Shown here: positions 34,582 to 45,691 of the stretch, piece after piece
Position numbering within the stretch: position 1 is the first letter of the stretch
Layout of the letters: the number at the start of each line of letters is the position of its first letter
Origin: Pegea sp. RAD2-039
Lineage: Eukaryota > Chordata > Thaliacea > Salpida > Salpidae
Direction: 5' to 3'
Assembly (NCBI GenBank): GCA_034620365.1
Contig: JAQGEQ010000104.1
Location: 1 to 64,000, forward strand
Length of the DNA: 64,000 nucleotides
Translations under genes and position numbers: made by a program
The notes under the pieces: model-generated
What the model saw: only the letters and a program-made list of their open reading frames with translations
Told to the model about the DNA's origin: nothing
The model's database searches: none

Positions 34582-35392
34582 TTCGCATAAAAATAAAATA
34601 CCTGAAAAATACACAATTTTATCATAATCTTAATATTTTTTTGGCAGTACTTTCAGCTTACAAAGAATATTATCCAACAATTTTAGACATTATCTTTTAT
34701 TAATTTAAAAAACGTTCTTAATTCACATATCTCCATTCATAAAAGTTATTTTTACTTTTTGTAATTTGATCTATCAACGGCAAAAATTTAAAATTTTAAA
34801 AATTTTAGAAACAAAATAGTATTGCTTGACATTTCAGCTCATGATAGAAAATTTGTAAACTCTTTGATATTTGTCAAATGCAATAAATAGTTAAAAACCC
34901 ATTAATTTTAACTTTTTGCTTCTATTGTTTGCGTTCTCTAGAAAATAGAATGTTTTGGCTAATAATAAATATCTAACACATTGATATTTTATGGATAAAT
35001 TACTTTAATGATTTGTATGATTTCTAAATTTGTAACTCATTTTGAGTTTTAAATTTATAAGTTTCTAATTCATTTTGAAGATCAAACGAATATAATCTCT
35101 GAGTCTTATAGTACTCTCAATTAAAAAAAAAGTCACATGACTTTTGATTTAATTTTTCATTATCAGCACGACTGATGGTTTTTAATTTTAATCATCAAAG
35201 TAGGAATGACTTTAAATCTTTATTAAATACAGCTTGATAAGAAACTGGATCAGAAAAATTAAACTAATTTGGTTTGTATAATAGTAAACTTATAATAAAT
35301 TTTCTTATCAACTTTAAATCAAATTTTCTATTATAACAATTTTGTCAACAAAATGCTTATCAATAAAATTATAAAATTAGTTTAATTTGAAC

Positions 35393-35511
35393 TTGATCCT
35401 ATACACTTCAGATTGCAACAACGTTTATAAGAAATAAAAAGTAAAATAAAACTCAATCATTCGTAAAGGATTGCAAAGTTTTTTAATTTGGAGCTAAAGT
35501 ACTTTACAACT
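35393..35511 (+). ncRNA. Sm-RNA-like unit, family A variant (A9a)
   Basis: CTTGATCCTATACACTTCAG then ATTGCAAC (core ATACACTT replaces CACAAAC), TTTATAAG 35,424-35,431, body stem CAATCATTCGTAAAGGATTG (35,454-35,473; one mismatch), AATTTGGAG 35,485-35,493, weak terminal stem GCTAAAGTACTTTACAAC. Confidence 0.4.
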
Positions 35512-35642
35512 AAACTTTAAATAATAAAAAAGTTAATTATAGTTAATATTAGTTAAAAACACGATATTAATGTTATATATAACAGTATCTTTATAATATT
35601 AATATCAACAATAACTTTATCGATTGAATAAAGCCATCGAAA

Positions 35643-35772
35643 AATTTACCGATACCACAAACATAAGAATGAATGAAGATAGTATATAACCGTAAAGCTT
35701 ATAAAGAAGTTATATCATTTTATTTCTTATCTGGATAACAATACTAATTTGGAAGATGCAGTTTTGCATTTG
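35643..35772 (+). ncRNA. Sm-RNA-like unit, family B (B5)
   Basis: ACCGATACCACAAACATAAG (CACAAAC 35,656-35,662), TATATAA 35,683-35,689, body stem TTATCTGGATAA, AATTTGGA 35,746-35,753, hairpin AGATGCAGTTTTGCATTT (35,754-35,771). Core-to-Sm 90 nt. Confidence 0.5.
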
Positions 35773-35941
35773 ATTATCTTAATGAAATACAACTGGATAA
35801 GAAAAATTAAACTAATTTGGTTTGTATGGTAGTAAACTTAAAATAAATTTTCTTATCAACTTTAAAATCAAATTTTCTATTTGAACAATATTTGTCAACA
35901 AAATGCTTATCAATAAAATTATAAAATTATTTTCATTTGAG

Positions 35942-36069
35942 CTTGATCCCATGCACTTCAGATTGCAACAACGTTTATAAGAAAATAAGATAAAAGTAAA
36001 ACTCAATCTTTCGTAAAGGATTGCAAAGTTTGTAAATTTGGAGTTAAATTCAAAGTTTTACTTTACAAC
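35942..36069 (+). ncRNA. Sm-RNA-like unit, family A variant (A9b)
   Basis: CTTGATCCCATGCACTTCAG, TTTATAAG, body stem CAATCTTTCGTAAAGGATTG (36,004-36,023; 8 bp with a G-T pair and CGTA loop), AAATTTGGAG (36,034-36,043). The terminal stem is interrupted by about 8 extra nt. Confidence 0.4.
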
Positions 36070-36528
36070 GAAACTTTAAATAATAAATAAGGTTATTAAC
36101 TTGAGTTATTATTCATCACAAAATATTTTTGTAAACATGTTATTGGTAATATGACAGATTTTTTACTAATTGAAAACTTTTCATTCAAAAGAAATAGTAT
36201 TTTGCTTTTTATTATTATTTAATCAAAATCATTAAATATCAGCTCGGTAATTTTTCTTTTTACTATCATGAGATAAAATATCAATAATATAATTTTGATT
36301 CTACTGTTTTAAAAATTGTAATTTTTTGCCGTTGATATATCAATTTAAAAAAATTAAAATTAAATTTTAAGAATGGAAACTATATGACTTACTAACCTTT
36401 TCCAGATTCCTAAGAAAATAAAAATGTCAAAATATGTTATATAATATTTTCTTTAAACTGAAAGTAATACCAAAAAATATTATAATTATAATAAATGATG
36501 TTTTTTTAAAGTGTGTTTTGATAACAAA

Positions 36529-36549
36529 CCGTCTAGCGCCAAGTAGCGG
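36529..36549 (+). other. Recurrent GC-rich motif, double form
   Basis: CCGTCTAGCGCCAAGTAGCG plus G, followed by AAAAGGAAA. It lies between units A9b and B6, as the worn copy at 45,313-45,335 lies between A9c and B10. Confidence 0.45.
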
Positions 36550-36822
36550 AAAAGGAAACAATCGACTTGTTTTTTGTAGATTTATCTTTTAGTCCTCATT
36601 TGTTTATATTACTTAAAACAATAAAGATTTTAAATAGTCACAGTAACCAATGTACTATTAATTTTTAATTTATAAAATACTTAATTATTGAGTTAAACCT
36701 AGAAATAAAATAACTGTTTTTGATGGAAGCTCAGATTAATGATACTTAAATTTAATTTGAACTAATGTATCATTATAAAAATAATATCAACAATAACTTT
36801 ATCGATTGATTAAAGCCATTGA

Positions 36823-36956
36823 AAAATTTACCGATACCACAAACATAAGATTGAATGAAAATAATATATAACCGTAAAGCTTACGGAAATATGAAATCGT
36901 TTTATCTCGTAATTTGAAATTAAGATAATAATTTGGAAGATGCAATTTTGTATCTG
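36823..36956 (+). ncRNA. Sm-RNA-like unit, family B (B6), best preserved
   Basis: ACCGATACCACAAACATAAG (CACAAAC 36,837-36,843), TATATAA 36,865-36,871, then CCGTAAAGCTTACGG (6-bp palindromic stem), body stem TTATCT-cg-TAATT/AATTA-AGATAA (36,902-36,928; 11 bp with a 2-nt bulge), AATTTGGA 36,930-36,937, terminal hairpin AGATGCAATTTTGTATCT (36,938-36,955; one G-T pair). If the start is about 25 nt after TATA, the RNA would be about 60-70 nt with nearly all of it in the two stems around the Sm-like site. Confidence 0.55.
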
Positions 36957-37124
36957 GTTGTCAAGTAAGTTTTTTCGAAGGTAAAAATAAGATTTTACGT
37001 TTTTTTGAGATTGTTTGATGTTTACAAATTCCTTGTAAAAAAGTATAACTTAAATTTTCTTTTAATCTTTTGTTATGCATTTAAGTCAACATTTTTTGAC
37101 AAACAACCATTTTTTTGTGCCCAA

Positions 37125-37247
37125 AATCTATCAAACAAACTAATATTGTTTTTCGTAAGAACATCAGGATTGAGGGTTTTCTCTAAATTGTTCGAAGGTT
37201 TTTTAATTGTGTTTGCTGTTAGTAATTTTCTTTTTAATTTCTTTTAA
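37125..37247 (+). repeat. Family-G remnant
   Basis: AAAATCTATCAAACAAACTA is the worn core, followed by ATTGTTTTTCGTAAGAACAT as in the 38.5-kb copy. No Sm-like string or stem is recognisable at the expected place. The 80-codon frame overlapping here is not conserved in sister copies. Confidence 0.4.
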
Positions 37248-37250
37248 ATA

Positions 37251-37865
37251 TTTTAGGATTCATCATATATTAAATTACTTACTTTCTTCATTGAGTTTTT
37301 TATGCTATCTAAGCAATTTTTATACAAACAATATGATTTAAATTCTTCATAATCAGTAAGAAACAACTAAAATCTTAATTTGAAGTTTTTAAAGACTGTT
37401 TCATCATAAATCTTTTCTTTGAATCAAAAATGAAAAATTGAAAATGCGAGTTATAATTTTAACAACTCTTAAATCTTTCTATAATAATAAATAGATCTAA
37501 AATCCGTGAACTACTTCAAAAGTACTGTTTGTCGGTCAAAAATAATCAAAATATTCTTCCAATTACATCAAAAACATAAAATTAGTTCCCGAATGACTTT
37601 TAATTTTCTTAATCTTTTGATCAGAAGATGTTTTTATATCAATATATGTGTTATCTCACGATACCATCTTATAATTCAAATCTTATTGTAAAGAATGAAT
37701 ACTGAAGATATTAAAGTGTTTGATAAATGGAGCTTGTTAAAGAAATATAATGATTTTGATTAAACGATATGAAAAGGAAATAACTTTAAACTAATCAAGT
37801 GTTTTGTCAATTTTTTTTAGAAAATAGGAACTTAAAATTTTCTACTGATTCACTGAATGAAGTTT
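37251..37865. other. AT-rich stretch, nothing recognised
   Basis: No coding or RNA-like signal. Confidence 0.4.
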
Positions 37866-37866
37866 C

Positions 37867-37999
37867 GTTGAAAAGTATTTCAACTCAAAATTATGTAAAC
37901 GATTTGTTATCAGGAAGAAAGGTATGAAAGATATACTTTTTTATTATTTATAAACGTTGTTTTTTATGTTGCCATCTAGAGTTTGTAGGATCAATCTAT
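37867..37999 (-). ncRNA. Sm-RNA-like unit, family A (A2)
   Basis: Minus strand: ATTGATCCTACAAACTCTAG (TACAAAC 37,981-37,987), AATTTTGA (37,885-37,892) after 95 nt, hairpin GTTGAAATACTTTTCAAC (37,867-37,884; 7-bp stem). Divergent from A3, which starts 180 bp to the right. Confidence 0.5.
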
Positions 38000-38169
38000 A
38001 GTACGATATTTTTTTAATTTTAATATTAAATTATTTGTTGACATATACTGCTTAAACAGAAAATTTGACTTAAAGGTGAAAAACAATCTTTATTGTAACT
38101 TAATTATTGGTACAAACAAAATTAGTATAGAATTTTAACAATATAAAATTTACCAAAATTTATTAATTT

Positions 38170-38250
38170 AAAATTGATCCCACAAACTCTAAATTGTAAC
38201 CAATTAATAATAAATCAAAAGGTTGTAAAATCCATTGTAGTGAAAAATCG
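38170..38250 (+). repeat. Family-A promoter only (A3)
   Basis: ATTGATCCCACAAACTCTAA then ATTGTAACC (CACAAAC 38,181-38,187). The family-B unit B7 begins before any Sm-like site, so the A3 body was cut off by the join. Confidence 0.5.
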
Positions 38251-38253
38251 AGA

Positions 38254-38387
38254 AATTTACCGATACCACAAACGTAAGATTGAATTAAGATAATATATAA
38301 CCGTAAAGCTTAGGGAGAAGGCCGGTTTAACTGATGAATTAATAGTCTTTTTATTGACTTATTTTGGAAGATGCACTTTCGCATCTG
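38254..38387 (+). ncRNA. Sm-RNA-like unit, family B (B7)
   Basis: ACCGATACCACAAACGTAAG (CACAAAC 38,267-38,273), TATATAA 38,294-38,300, a body stem AATAGTC...GACTTATT (38,341-38,364), ATTTTGGA 38,361-38,368, hairpin AGATGCACTTTCGCATCT (38,369-38,386): the loop side changed but the stem is kept. Core-to-Sm 94 nt. Confidence 0.55.
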
Positions 38388-38489
38388 ATTATCAAATTTT
38401 TTTATGTGACGTTTTAGTTTTACTTTTTAATCATTGATTTATTCATTTAAGTCAAAATTTTTTAAGAACAACAGTTTTTCTACACAAAA

Positions 38490-38630
38490 TCTATCGTTAC
38501 CACAAACGAAGATTATTTTTCATAAGAATATCAAGATTGAACGTTTTCTATAAATTGATTAAAATTGTTAAAATCTGTTTGCTACTAGTAGTTTTTCTTT
38601 GTAATTTCTTTTAAATATTTTTGGGTTCAT
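38490..38630 (+). repeat. Family-G unit, decayed 3' part
   Basis: CTATCGTTACCACAAACGAA (CACAAAC 38,501-38,507) and ATTTTTGGG near 38,616, but no stem follows. Confidence 0.35.
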
Positions 38631-39540
38631 TTTTCATTATTTTCTTAATTGAGTATTTCTGGCTATTCAGAAACTAGAAATACGATTTTGCATTTTTATG
38701 AGTATTTTTTTTACAAAATATATTTGTTTTGAAATTGTCAATCGTTTTTAAATTATATAAATTGTGAAGGTACTTGTTAACAGGATATTACTAAAAATTA
38801 AAAATGGAATATTTAAAAATGTTTAAAGTCTGTTGTTTATGGTGCTAGAAATCTAAATAAGTTTAACATTTTTAAAGAAAGTACAATGAAATCGGTGTAC
38901 AAAATTACTGCATGTAATATCAAAACATGTTAACTTTTTTTGCTTTTAATAAAGCAAGTTGTTTAAGTTCATTTGAAATCTCAGACAATGCCAATTGAAA
39001 AAGTGTTAAAATGATATACATGTTACTTAAATACATAAAATTTGCAGATAACATTAAAAATTCAGTTCATTATGAAAGTTATACTTTATTTAAACTTCAA
39101 TGTTATTTGAAATAATTGGTTAATTTGAAATTTCATTTTTAATGATTTAACTCTCTGTGCTTTAATGTACTTTTCATGATTTTAAAACCTATAATTTGGG
39201 AATTACTTTCGTGACTTCTTTTAAAATTTATAATATCAAAAATAAAATTAAAAAATTTATTGACTTTTTATCAATTATTTATTCTAAATTTTCTACCTTT
39301 TTTAATAATAGTATGTGCAAATATTAAATTGCTTAATGTCTTCCTTGCTGAAAACTCATAACATTTTTTTCTGTTTTTCAATTGTTTTTTTTTGTGTATA
39401 CTATACACTTATTAGAATTACATAAACATTGTTACAAGCTTTAATTTATTGTAAGTTTGAATGTGTATGTATTAATTTTTATGAAACGAAAAATAAATCA
39501 ATCAATTGTAGATATTTTCTAAAGCCTTCATAACAACTTT
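38631..39540. other. AT-rich stretch with family-F core
   Basis: A worn family-F core lies at about 38,828-38,846 (minus). 38,870-39,150 is an inverted match to 24,300-24,560 (shared AATCGGTGTACAAAATTAC). No coding signal. Confidence 0.45.
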
Positions 39541-39557
39541 AAAAAAAGAATTCATTT

Positions 39558-39672
39558 GAACTTGATAACACAAACTCTAGATAGTGACAAAGTAATAAAG
39601 TATAAAAAACTAACTTAGGATTACTCGGAAGTTTTGAATAATAAATTTTTTGAGTTGAAATATTTTTCAACG
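39558..39672 (+). ncRNA. Sm-RNA-like unit, family A (A4)
   Basis: CTTGATAACACAAACTCTAG (CACAAAC 39,569-39,575), TATAAAAA 39,601-39,608, then a textbook Sm-like AATTTTTTGAG (39,644-39,654) and hairpin GTTGAAATATTTTTCAAC (39,654-39,671; 7-bp stem, TATT loop), then GAAATTTT. Core-to-Sm 75 nt, the shortest. Confidence 0.5.
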
Positions 39673-39679
39673 AAATTTT

Positions 39680-40185
39680 AATTTGTAAATCAGTCATATA
39701 AACTGTTTTCATTTTTCACGAAAAATCACATAAAAATGTTAAGTAAAAATTTTATTTGGTTGTTTTAAACTTGATACTTGTCTTATGACAGAATATTAGT
39801 TTTAGATTAGTACTTTCAATTAATCAAATAAAATTATTTACGGCATCACCAAAACTGCTTCAAATGTAGTTTCATTTGAAATTTTATTTCATATAAATAA
39901 AAGATATATAAATATACTAATTAATATATTTAATTTAATTTATAATTAATATAAAATATAAATAGTTGTTTCAATTTTCAATGTTATAATTTTAGTATTT
40001 TAAGTTTGTTGTTTTACCAAAATAATGAAGTTTATATTGCAATAACAAAAGTGATTAATTTCAAATTTTTCAATTTTTATTGTTCTATTTGCAACATTTT
40101 TAAATTAGAATTTTTTAAATTTCAGCTTAATAAAATAGCTTAATAACAAAATCCTGGACTAGTGCTTTTCTCCTTATCGTGATAA
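39680..40185. other. AT-rich stretch with hairpin H copy
   Basis: AGTTTCATTTGAAATT (39,868-39,883) with the upstream GGCATCACCAAAAC flank. Otherwise nothing. Confidence 0.4.
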
Positions 40186-40310
40186 ATCAGTGTTTAACCC
40201 ACAAACACTAGAATCACAAGACTTTTTATTAAGTATTTTTAGGAGTATCTACTATTGCTTGCAAAGTCGGTAATGCTAGATCTTTAATTTGAAGTCGACT
40301 AAATGTCGAT
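40186..40310 (+). ncRNA. Sm-RNA-like unit, family C (C2)
   Basis: TTTAACCCACAAACACTAGA (CACAAAC 40,200-40,206), TATA-like TTTTTATTAAG, AATTTGAAG 40,286-40,294 after 86 nt, hairpin TCGACTAAATGTCGA 40,295-40,309. Inverted partner of C1. Confidence 0.5.
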
Positions 40311-40599
40311 ATAACTATTACTAATGTATCTAAAAATGTTAGTCTGTAATTCATAAATTTGTATCTGATAGATTCTCTTTTGTTTTATAATAATCTTTAA
40401 CTTTAGTTATTTGAAAGCGTAATTTTATCAAGCTAAAACTTCATTATTATTAACAACAACCTTATTTGATTTAACCAATTAAGTGTATATGTGATTGACA
40501 GAAAGAAATCAAAATTAAGAATTGTTAAAGAAAGAACAGAACTACTGTAAAAGTAAAAGTAAAATACAATCAATTCTAAATCAAATCAAATTTTATAAA

Positions 40600-42280
40600 A
40601 CAAACTAAAATAAGAAGATGAGCAAAGTGAATTTAGAAGTTTAATTTTCAAATTTATCAAAATTACTTTGCTAAGAATTAATATACAATGGAAATCTGTA
40701 TTTTATAAATAATAATTTTAAAATTTTCATATTAATTTGTAACAATAAAAAAAATTAAAATTCTATTTTAATTTACAAAATAATTTTAACAAAAACGAAT
40801 AAAAAATTTTTAATTTTTACTCTTTTTGTAATCTACAGTAGAAAAACAAATTTAATTAAGCTATTTTAGGTTAAAATTATTATATTTATGGTTTTGATAC
40901 AAACGTTTTAAAATGTATCATCTTGTACAAAATATATAAAATTATTTTTAAAATGAAAAACATCATCCAATTTATATTTAAAGGTGGTTTTCTTGAAAGT
41001 TAGTATTTAATGTTTATTTTTTTGCTTTAAGAAAGCTCATTTTAAAGTGTTTAAATTATAATAATTATTATAAACTTTTAGTATTACGATTGTATATGAG
41101 GAATAATTAAGCTAAAAAATAAACATCTGAACTTTTAAAAAATGTTACTAACAGAACAATAAACATTAAAAATGATTGTTAAAATTTTGCTATAAAGTAG
41201 AAAGTTCAACATTTTGGTAAAACAACAAGATTAAAATATAAAAATTAAAAATATTTAGTCAAACATTTTCTCTTGGGGTTGTAAATTGTTATGGTTATAA
41301 AAATTTTATAAGAAAAATCTATAATTAGCTTATTTTTTTACCTTTATATAATTCACTTTGCTGTCATATAAGTTCTTATTCTTTATCATTATAAATTATT
41401 TAGTTATTATATAAAATCAATTTAATGTTCATAATAGCTATAATTTTTAAGATTATTTATTTATATTTTTATGAAATAAAGTTTCAGATGAAACTGCATA
41501 TGAAACAGATCTTAGTGATACCCTATGAAATTTTATGTAATTATTTCAAAGCTAGAAAACCTATTCAATTTTTTTACATAATTCTTAAACTGTTTAGATA
41601 AATGAACTAAAGTTTTGACCTAAATTAATTTTATCGCATTATCTGTAAATAATAGAAGTTCACTTTATTCAACTTGCTCACTAATTGTTTTTTCCATGAA
41701 AAGTTATCTAAGTCCAAATTATAACTTCAAGCAAAATAAAACCCAAAATATTTAACTGATCATAAGATTGAAAAATGCATTTTGTAAATCAACTATATTT
41801 ATTATCAGAAAATATTTCAGAGATGAATGCTTGCTTTATTGTTATCTACAAGGTTATACAACCTCTACTTATTATCTTAGGTTTGTTGTATCGTTAACTA
41901 TTACGAGTACTTTAATCAATTTATAACATTAATGAAAATATTATTATTATAATAATATTATTGGTTCAATTTAAAAACAAGTATCAGTAAGATAATTACT
42001 TTGGTTTTTGTAGCTTTGAAAAAGTTAAAACTTTTTCATGGGATTACTTAATATTATCAAGATCAGTAAGATGAATCATAGTTCTAAAATAGTACCTATA
42101 TAGTCAACTCAACTTCAACATTAAATGTTTAAACTATATAAACTAATATATAATACAAAATATAATTATTATCTTTTACTTACTTTGTAAAATAAGAGTT
42201 TAACATAAAAAATACAATATCAAAATTACGGATACTTATTGGTTTAAACTTGATCCCTCAAACTGTTGATTGTAACAAAG
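40600..42280 (-). repeat. Inverted repeat arm (partner 26,890-28,560)
   Basis: Contains, inverted, hairpin H (41,480-41,495), the decayed family-B unit (41,770-41,900; AACAAAC core, TTGTATAACC box) and a family-A core CTTGATCCCTCAAACTGTTG (about 42,248). Confidence 0.7.
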
Positions 42281-43040
42281 TTTTTATAAGCAAAAAGTTC
42301 TGCAAAGTTTTGAGATGATTGTAAACAATACATTAAAGTAATAAGATAAATTAATAAATTAAAAAATGGCTAAATCAGGCTTTTCAGTATCCAAATTCGT
42401 CGATCTTCGAACAAAAAGTCGATTTTTGATTATTCCAATTAATTTTTTATTAAAACTAAAATCCATAAAAAAACAGAACATGAAAAGTATTACAAATAAA
42501 ATACTTTACAAACAATTAATTTAAAAACTTTGATGCAAAATCTTTTTCTGCTCTGTTATATAAACAAGTTTCTTCAAAATATTTTCGCTTTACTAAAAGA
42601 TTAAAAATTGTAGAGGTTGTATCAAACAAGTGGTTTATGGAAGCTTTTAAAGCTGTTTTAAAATATTTAAACATACGAAAAGGTTACTACAAAAAACTTG
42701 CTTTTTAAGACAAATGTAAATAAACTGTTTATAAATGTTTATAAATAATTTGACTTTTCTTATATTGTTTGTAAAACAAAAACAAAATAAAATGAACTAA
42801 AAAAATTGTTTGAAAAAACAGAAGTTTTAATATCAAGCTAATAAATAAAAGAAATTAAAAATTTTTAGATTTCTTACTATTATAAGTAATTGTAAAATCA
42901 ATAGATGTAAGAGTGCATCTTGTATAATTCGTAGTTATAATAGTTTTTTATACAATTCAATTAATAGAAGAAGTATATTAATATATATATGATTTTCGTA
43001 AAAAATAGAAGTTATTCAAATTATTTTTTAATTGAATTTT
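42281..43040. other. AT-rich stretch, nothing recognised
   Basis: No coding or RNA-like signal. Confidence 0.4.
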
Positions 43041-43041
43041 C

Positions 43042-43165
43042 GGTTAAAAGTTTTTGGACTCCAAGTTAAATATTAAGTAGCCACTGATTATTGCCAAATA
43101 AATAAAGTGAGTTTTTGACAATTTATTACTTTGTCGCAATCTAGAATTCAGTTGGTATCAACTTC
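43042..43165 (-). repeat. Family-A unit, decayed (A7)
   Basis: Minus strand: GTTGATACCAACTGAATTCT then AGATTGCGAC marks the worn upstream element; AACTTGGAG then an imperfect stem (TCCAAAAACTTTTAACC) follow about 90 nt on. Confidence 0.35.
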
Positions 43166-43724
43166 AGTAAAATTCTTTCATAAATTTCTTAAAAGATTTT
43201 TGAAAACTTTTCACAATTAATTAATTTCCTTATTCTTTCATAAAATTAGTATAAACTGATTCAAACGAACAATAATCTAAAAGTTTTAAAAATATTTATG
43301 CAAATCTAATAAAAGTATTAGATACGCAAAAGTTAATCAATTTAGAAATTGAAAAAAAAACCTTTCTGAGACATAAGTATTTATATTTATATAAAACAAA
43401 GTTTAATTTTTTCTTGCGTAGTCACCAAGCAAGACATTCATCTATTTAATAGAAATAGAAAAACATTTAACTATTTTAAAAAAATTCTTTCATTATATAA
43501 TAATTTTATTCAATTTACTCACTACAAAAGATATTTTAAAATTATCATATAAGTTTCAATAGTTGTTGCATCTTTCAACCATTTATAATTTCTATATATA
43601 ATGTAATCTTCAAAAAAACTTAAAAAAGCTTTATATAATTAAATTAATAAATTAAACAGAATTACTTTAGTAAACAACGTATTCATCTTTTGAATATCAT
43701 TTTAAATGATTAAAGTATACTAAA

Positions 43725-43851
43725 CTTTTGATGAAGCCACAAACTTAAGTTCTTATGCAGATTATATATAACATTTAAAAATGCTTTTCGACTGAAATAC
43801 CAAATCCAGTATTTATAAATGCAATATTTGGAAGATGCACTTTTGCATCTG
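43725..43851 (+). ncRNA. Sm-RNA-like unit, family B (B9)
   Basis: GATGAAGCCACAAACTTAAG (CACAAAC 43,738-43,744), TATATAA 43,765-43,771, body stem AAATACCAAATCCAGTATTT (43,795-43,814; 6 bp), ATTTGGA 43,826-43,832, perfect hairpin AGATGCACTTTTGCATCT (43,833-43,850). Core-to-Sm 88 nt. The body has no primary similarity to B6, yet a stem sits in the same place. Confidence 0.55.
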
Positions 43852-44691
43852 TTTATCAACTAAGTATTTTTCATAAGTAAAAAATACAGAGATCGTATTT
43901 TCTTTAAAGAAAATTTAGTTAAGTCTCATCATCAGATAATCTACATTTAGTTTCACCATTAAATATCATGAAGTTTGTTACAGTTGTAAATTATCTCGGA
44001 GGAATACAACAGTTCCTAGTTCAGTGTAAACGATTAATCGTCATTAAATAAATCGTAATAAAGCAAAAATTTAAACACAAATTTAGCAAATATAAATTGT
44101 ATATATAATATTCGAGCAAATGTTTATTAAAATAAATTTTAACTGTTAAAGAATATATTTTTAAAAAGTTAAAACCAAATGTAATTTTGATAATATGAAT
44201 AGCATAAACAGGTTAAATTAAATCTAATAGATTAATTAAAAACCCATTAACTTCTTATATAACTTTTTGCTTTTATTGTTTGCGTTGTGTAGCAAATAGA
44301 ATATCTTGGCTAAGAACAAATATCTAATACTTTAGTAGCCGCTGATTAAATTACTTTAATGGTTTGTATAATTTTTAGATTATTTTGATGATCAAACAAA
44401 AATAATCTGTGAATCTTAAAAAAGTCTCATTTCTAAAAACAAAAAGTCACATGGTTTTGATTTAATTTTTGATCATCAGTACGACTGATCATTTTTAATT
44501 TTAATCATCGAAGTAGAATAAATTTAAATCTGAATTAAATAAAAGTTGATCAAAAAAATTAAACTAATTTTATTTGTATAATAGTAAACTTATAAAAAAT
44601 TTCTTATCAACTTTAAAATCAAATTTTTAAATTGAACAAAATTTGTCAACAAATTGCTTATCAAGAAAATTATAAAATTAGTTTCATTTGA

Positions 44692-44812
44692 ACTTGATCC
44701 CATAAATTTCAGATTGCAACAACGTTTATAAGATATGAAAAGTAAAATAAAACTCAATCTTTCGTAAAAGATTGCAAAGTTTTCAAGTTTTGAGCTAAAG
44801 TACTTTACAACG
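44692..44812 (+). ncRNA. Sm-RNA-like unit, family A variant (A9c)
   Basis: CTTGATCCCATAAATTTCAG, TTTATAAG, body stem CAATCTTTCGTAAAAGATTG (44,755-44,774; the G-T pair of A9b is T-A here), AAGTTTTGAG 44,785-44,794, terminal TAAAGTACTTTA. Confidence 0.4.
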
Positions 44813-45691
44813 AAACTTTAAATAATAAATAAGTTTAATAACTTGAGTTATTATTCATCACAAAATATGTTTGTAAACATGTTATTGGTAATATGACAGA
44901 TTTTTTACTAACTAAAAGCTTTTCATTCAGCAAAACTAGTATTTTGCTTTTTATTATCATTTAATCATAATCATTAAATATCAGCTTGGCAATTCTGTTT
45001 TTAATCCAGAAGATAGTTTATTTCATTTGACAAATATCAAAAAGTTTACAAAATTTCTATCATGAGCTGAAATATCAAAGAATACTATTTTGTTTCTAAA
45101 ATTTTAAAAATTGTAAATTTTTGCCGTTGATATATCAAATTACAAAAAGTAAAAATAACTTTAATGAATGGAATTATGCGAATTTTTTAAACTACTTAAA
45201 ATTAATATCTAAAATTGTTAGATAAAATTTTTTGTAAGCTGAAAGTAATGCCAAAAAATATTAAGATTATGATACAATTTTCTATTTTTCACATGTTTTA
45301 TTTTTATAGGTAACCGTCTAGCCCAAAAGTAGTGGAAAAGGAAATAGTTGATTTGTTTTTTGTAAATTTATCTTTTAGTTTTGATTTGTTAACATTATCT
45401 AAAATAACAAAGTTTTTAAAATAGTCAGACTTACCAATGTACTCTTAATTTCTATTTTATAAAATACTATTTATACTATAAGTTTTTGTAAAGATACAGT
45501 GTTAATTAAAATCTAATATTATATAAAAATGAGTAAAAACAAGAAAATAAATTATTGATAGATATAAAGAAACAAAATAAATGTTTTGATAAAAGTTGAG
45601 TTTAATGATAATTATTTTTATATTGAACTAATAATATCAGTATAACAACAATATCATCAATAACATTATTGATTGATTAAAGCAATCAAAA

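Larger units (their letters stand above)
32930..34890 (+). repeat. Inverted repeat arm (partner 45,050-47,080)
   Basis: Read inversely, it matches 45,050-47,080 over about 2 kb with units B4, G1, a decayed B copy, and the motif CCGCTAGATGGC (33,177) opposite GCGCCATCTAGCGG (46,819). The arms are about 10 kb apart. From 34,890 rightward, matching to the 44-kb region switches to direct orientation, marking a rearrangement join. Confidence 0.8.
35232..37250 (+). repeat. Composite block A9-B-G, two tandem copies
   Basis: 35,232-35,780 (A9a-B5, middle deleted) and 35,785-37,250 (A9b, GC-rich motif, B6, family-G remnant at about 37,125) start with the same text (GATCAGAAAAATTAAACTAA / GATAAGAAAAATTAAACTAA). 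The second copy is collinear with 44,570-46,060. Confidence 0.75.

Noticed and set aside
35812-36006. 64-codon minus frame within unit A9b
   Set aside because: Not preserved in the sister copies at 44.7 and 60.7 kb, which have stops or shifts there.
37005-37247. 80-codon plus frame after unit B6
   Set aside because: Falls in composite-repeat DNA; not open in the copies at 38.4 and 45.9 kb, and rich in F/L as expected by chance.
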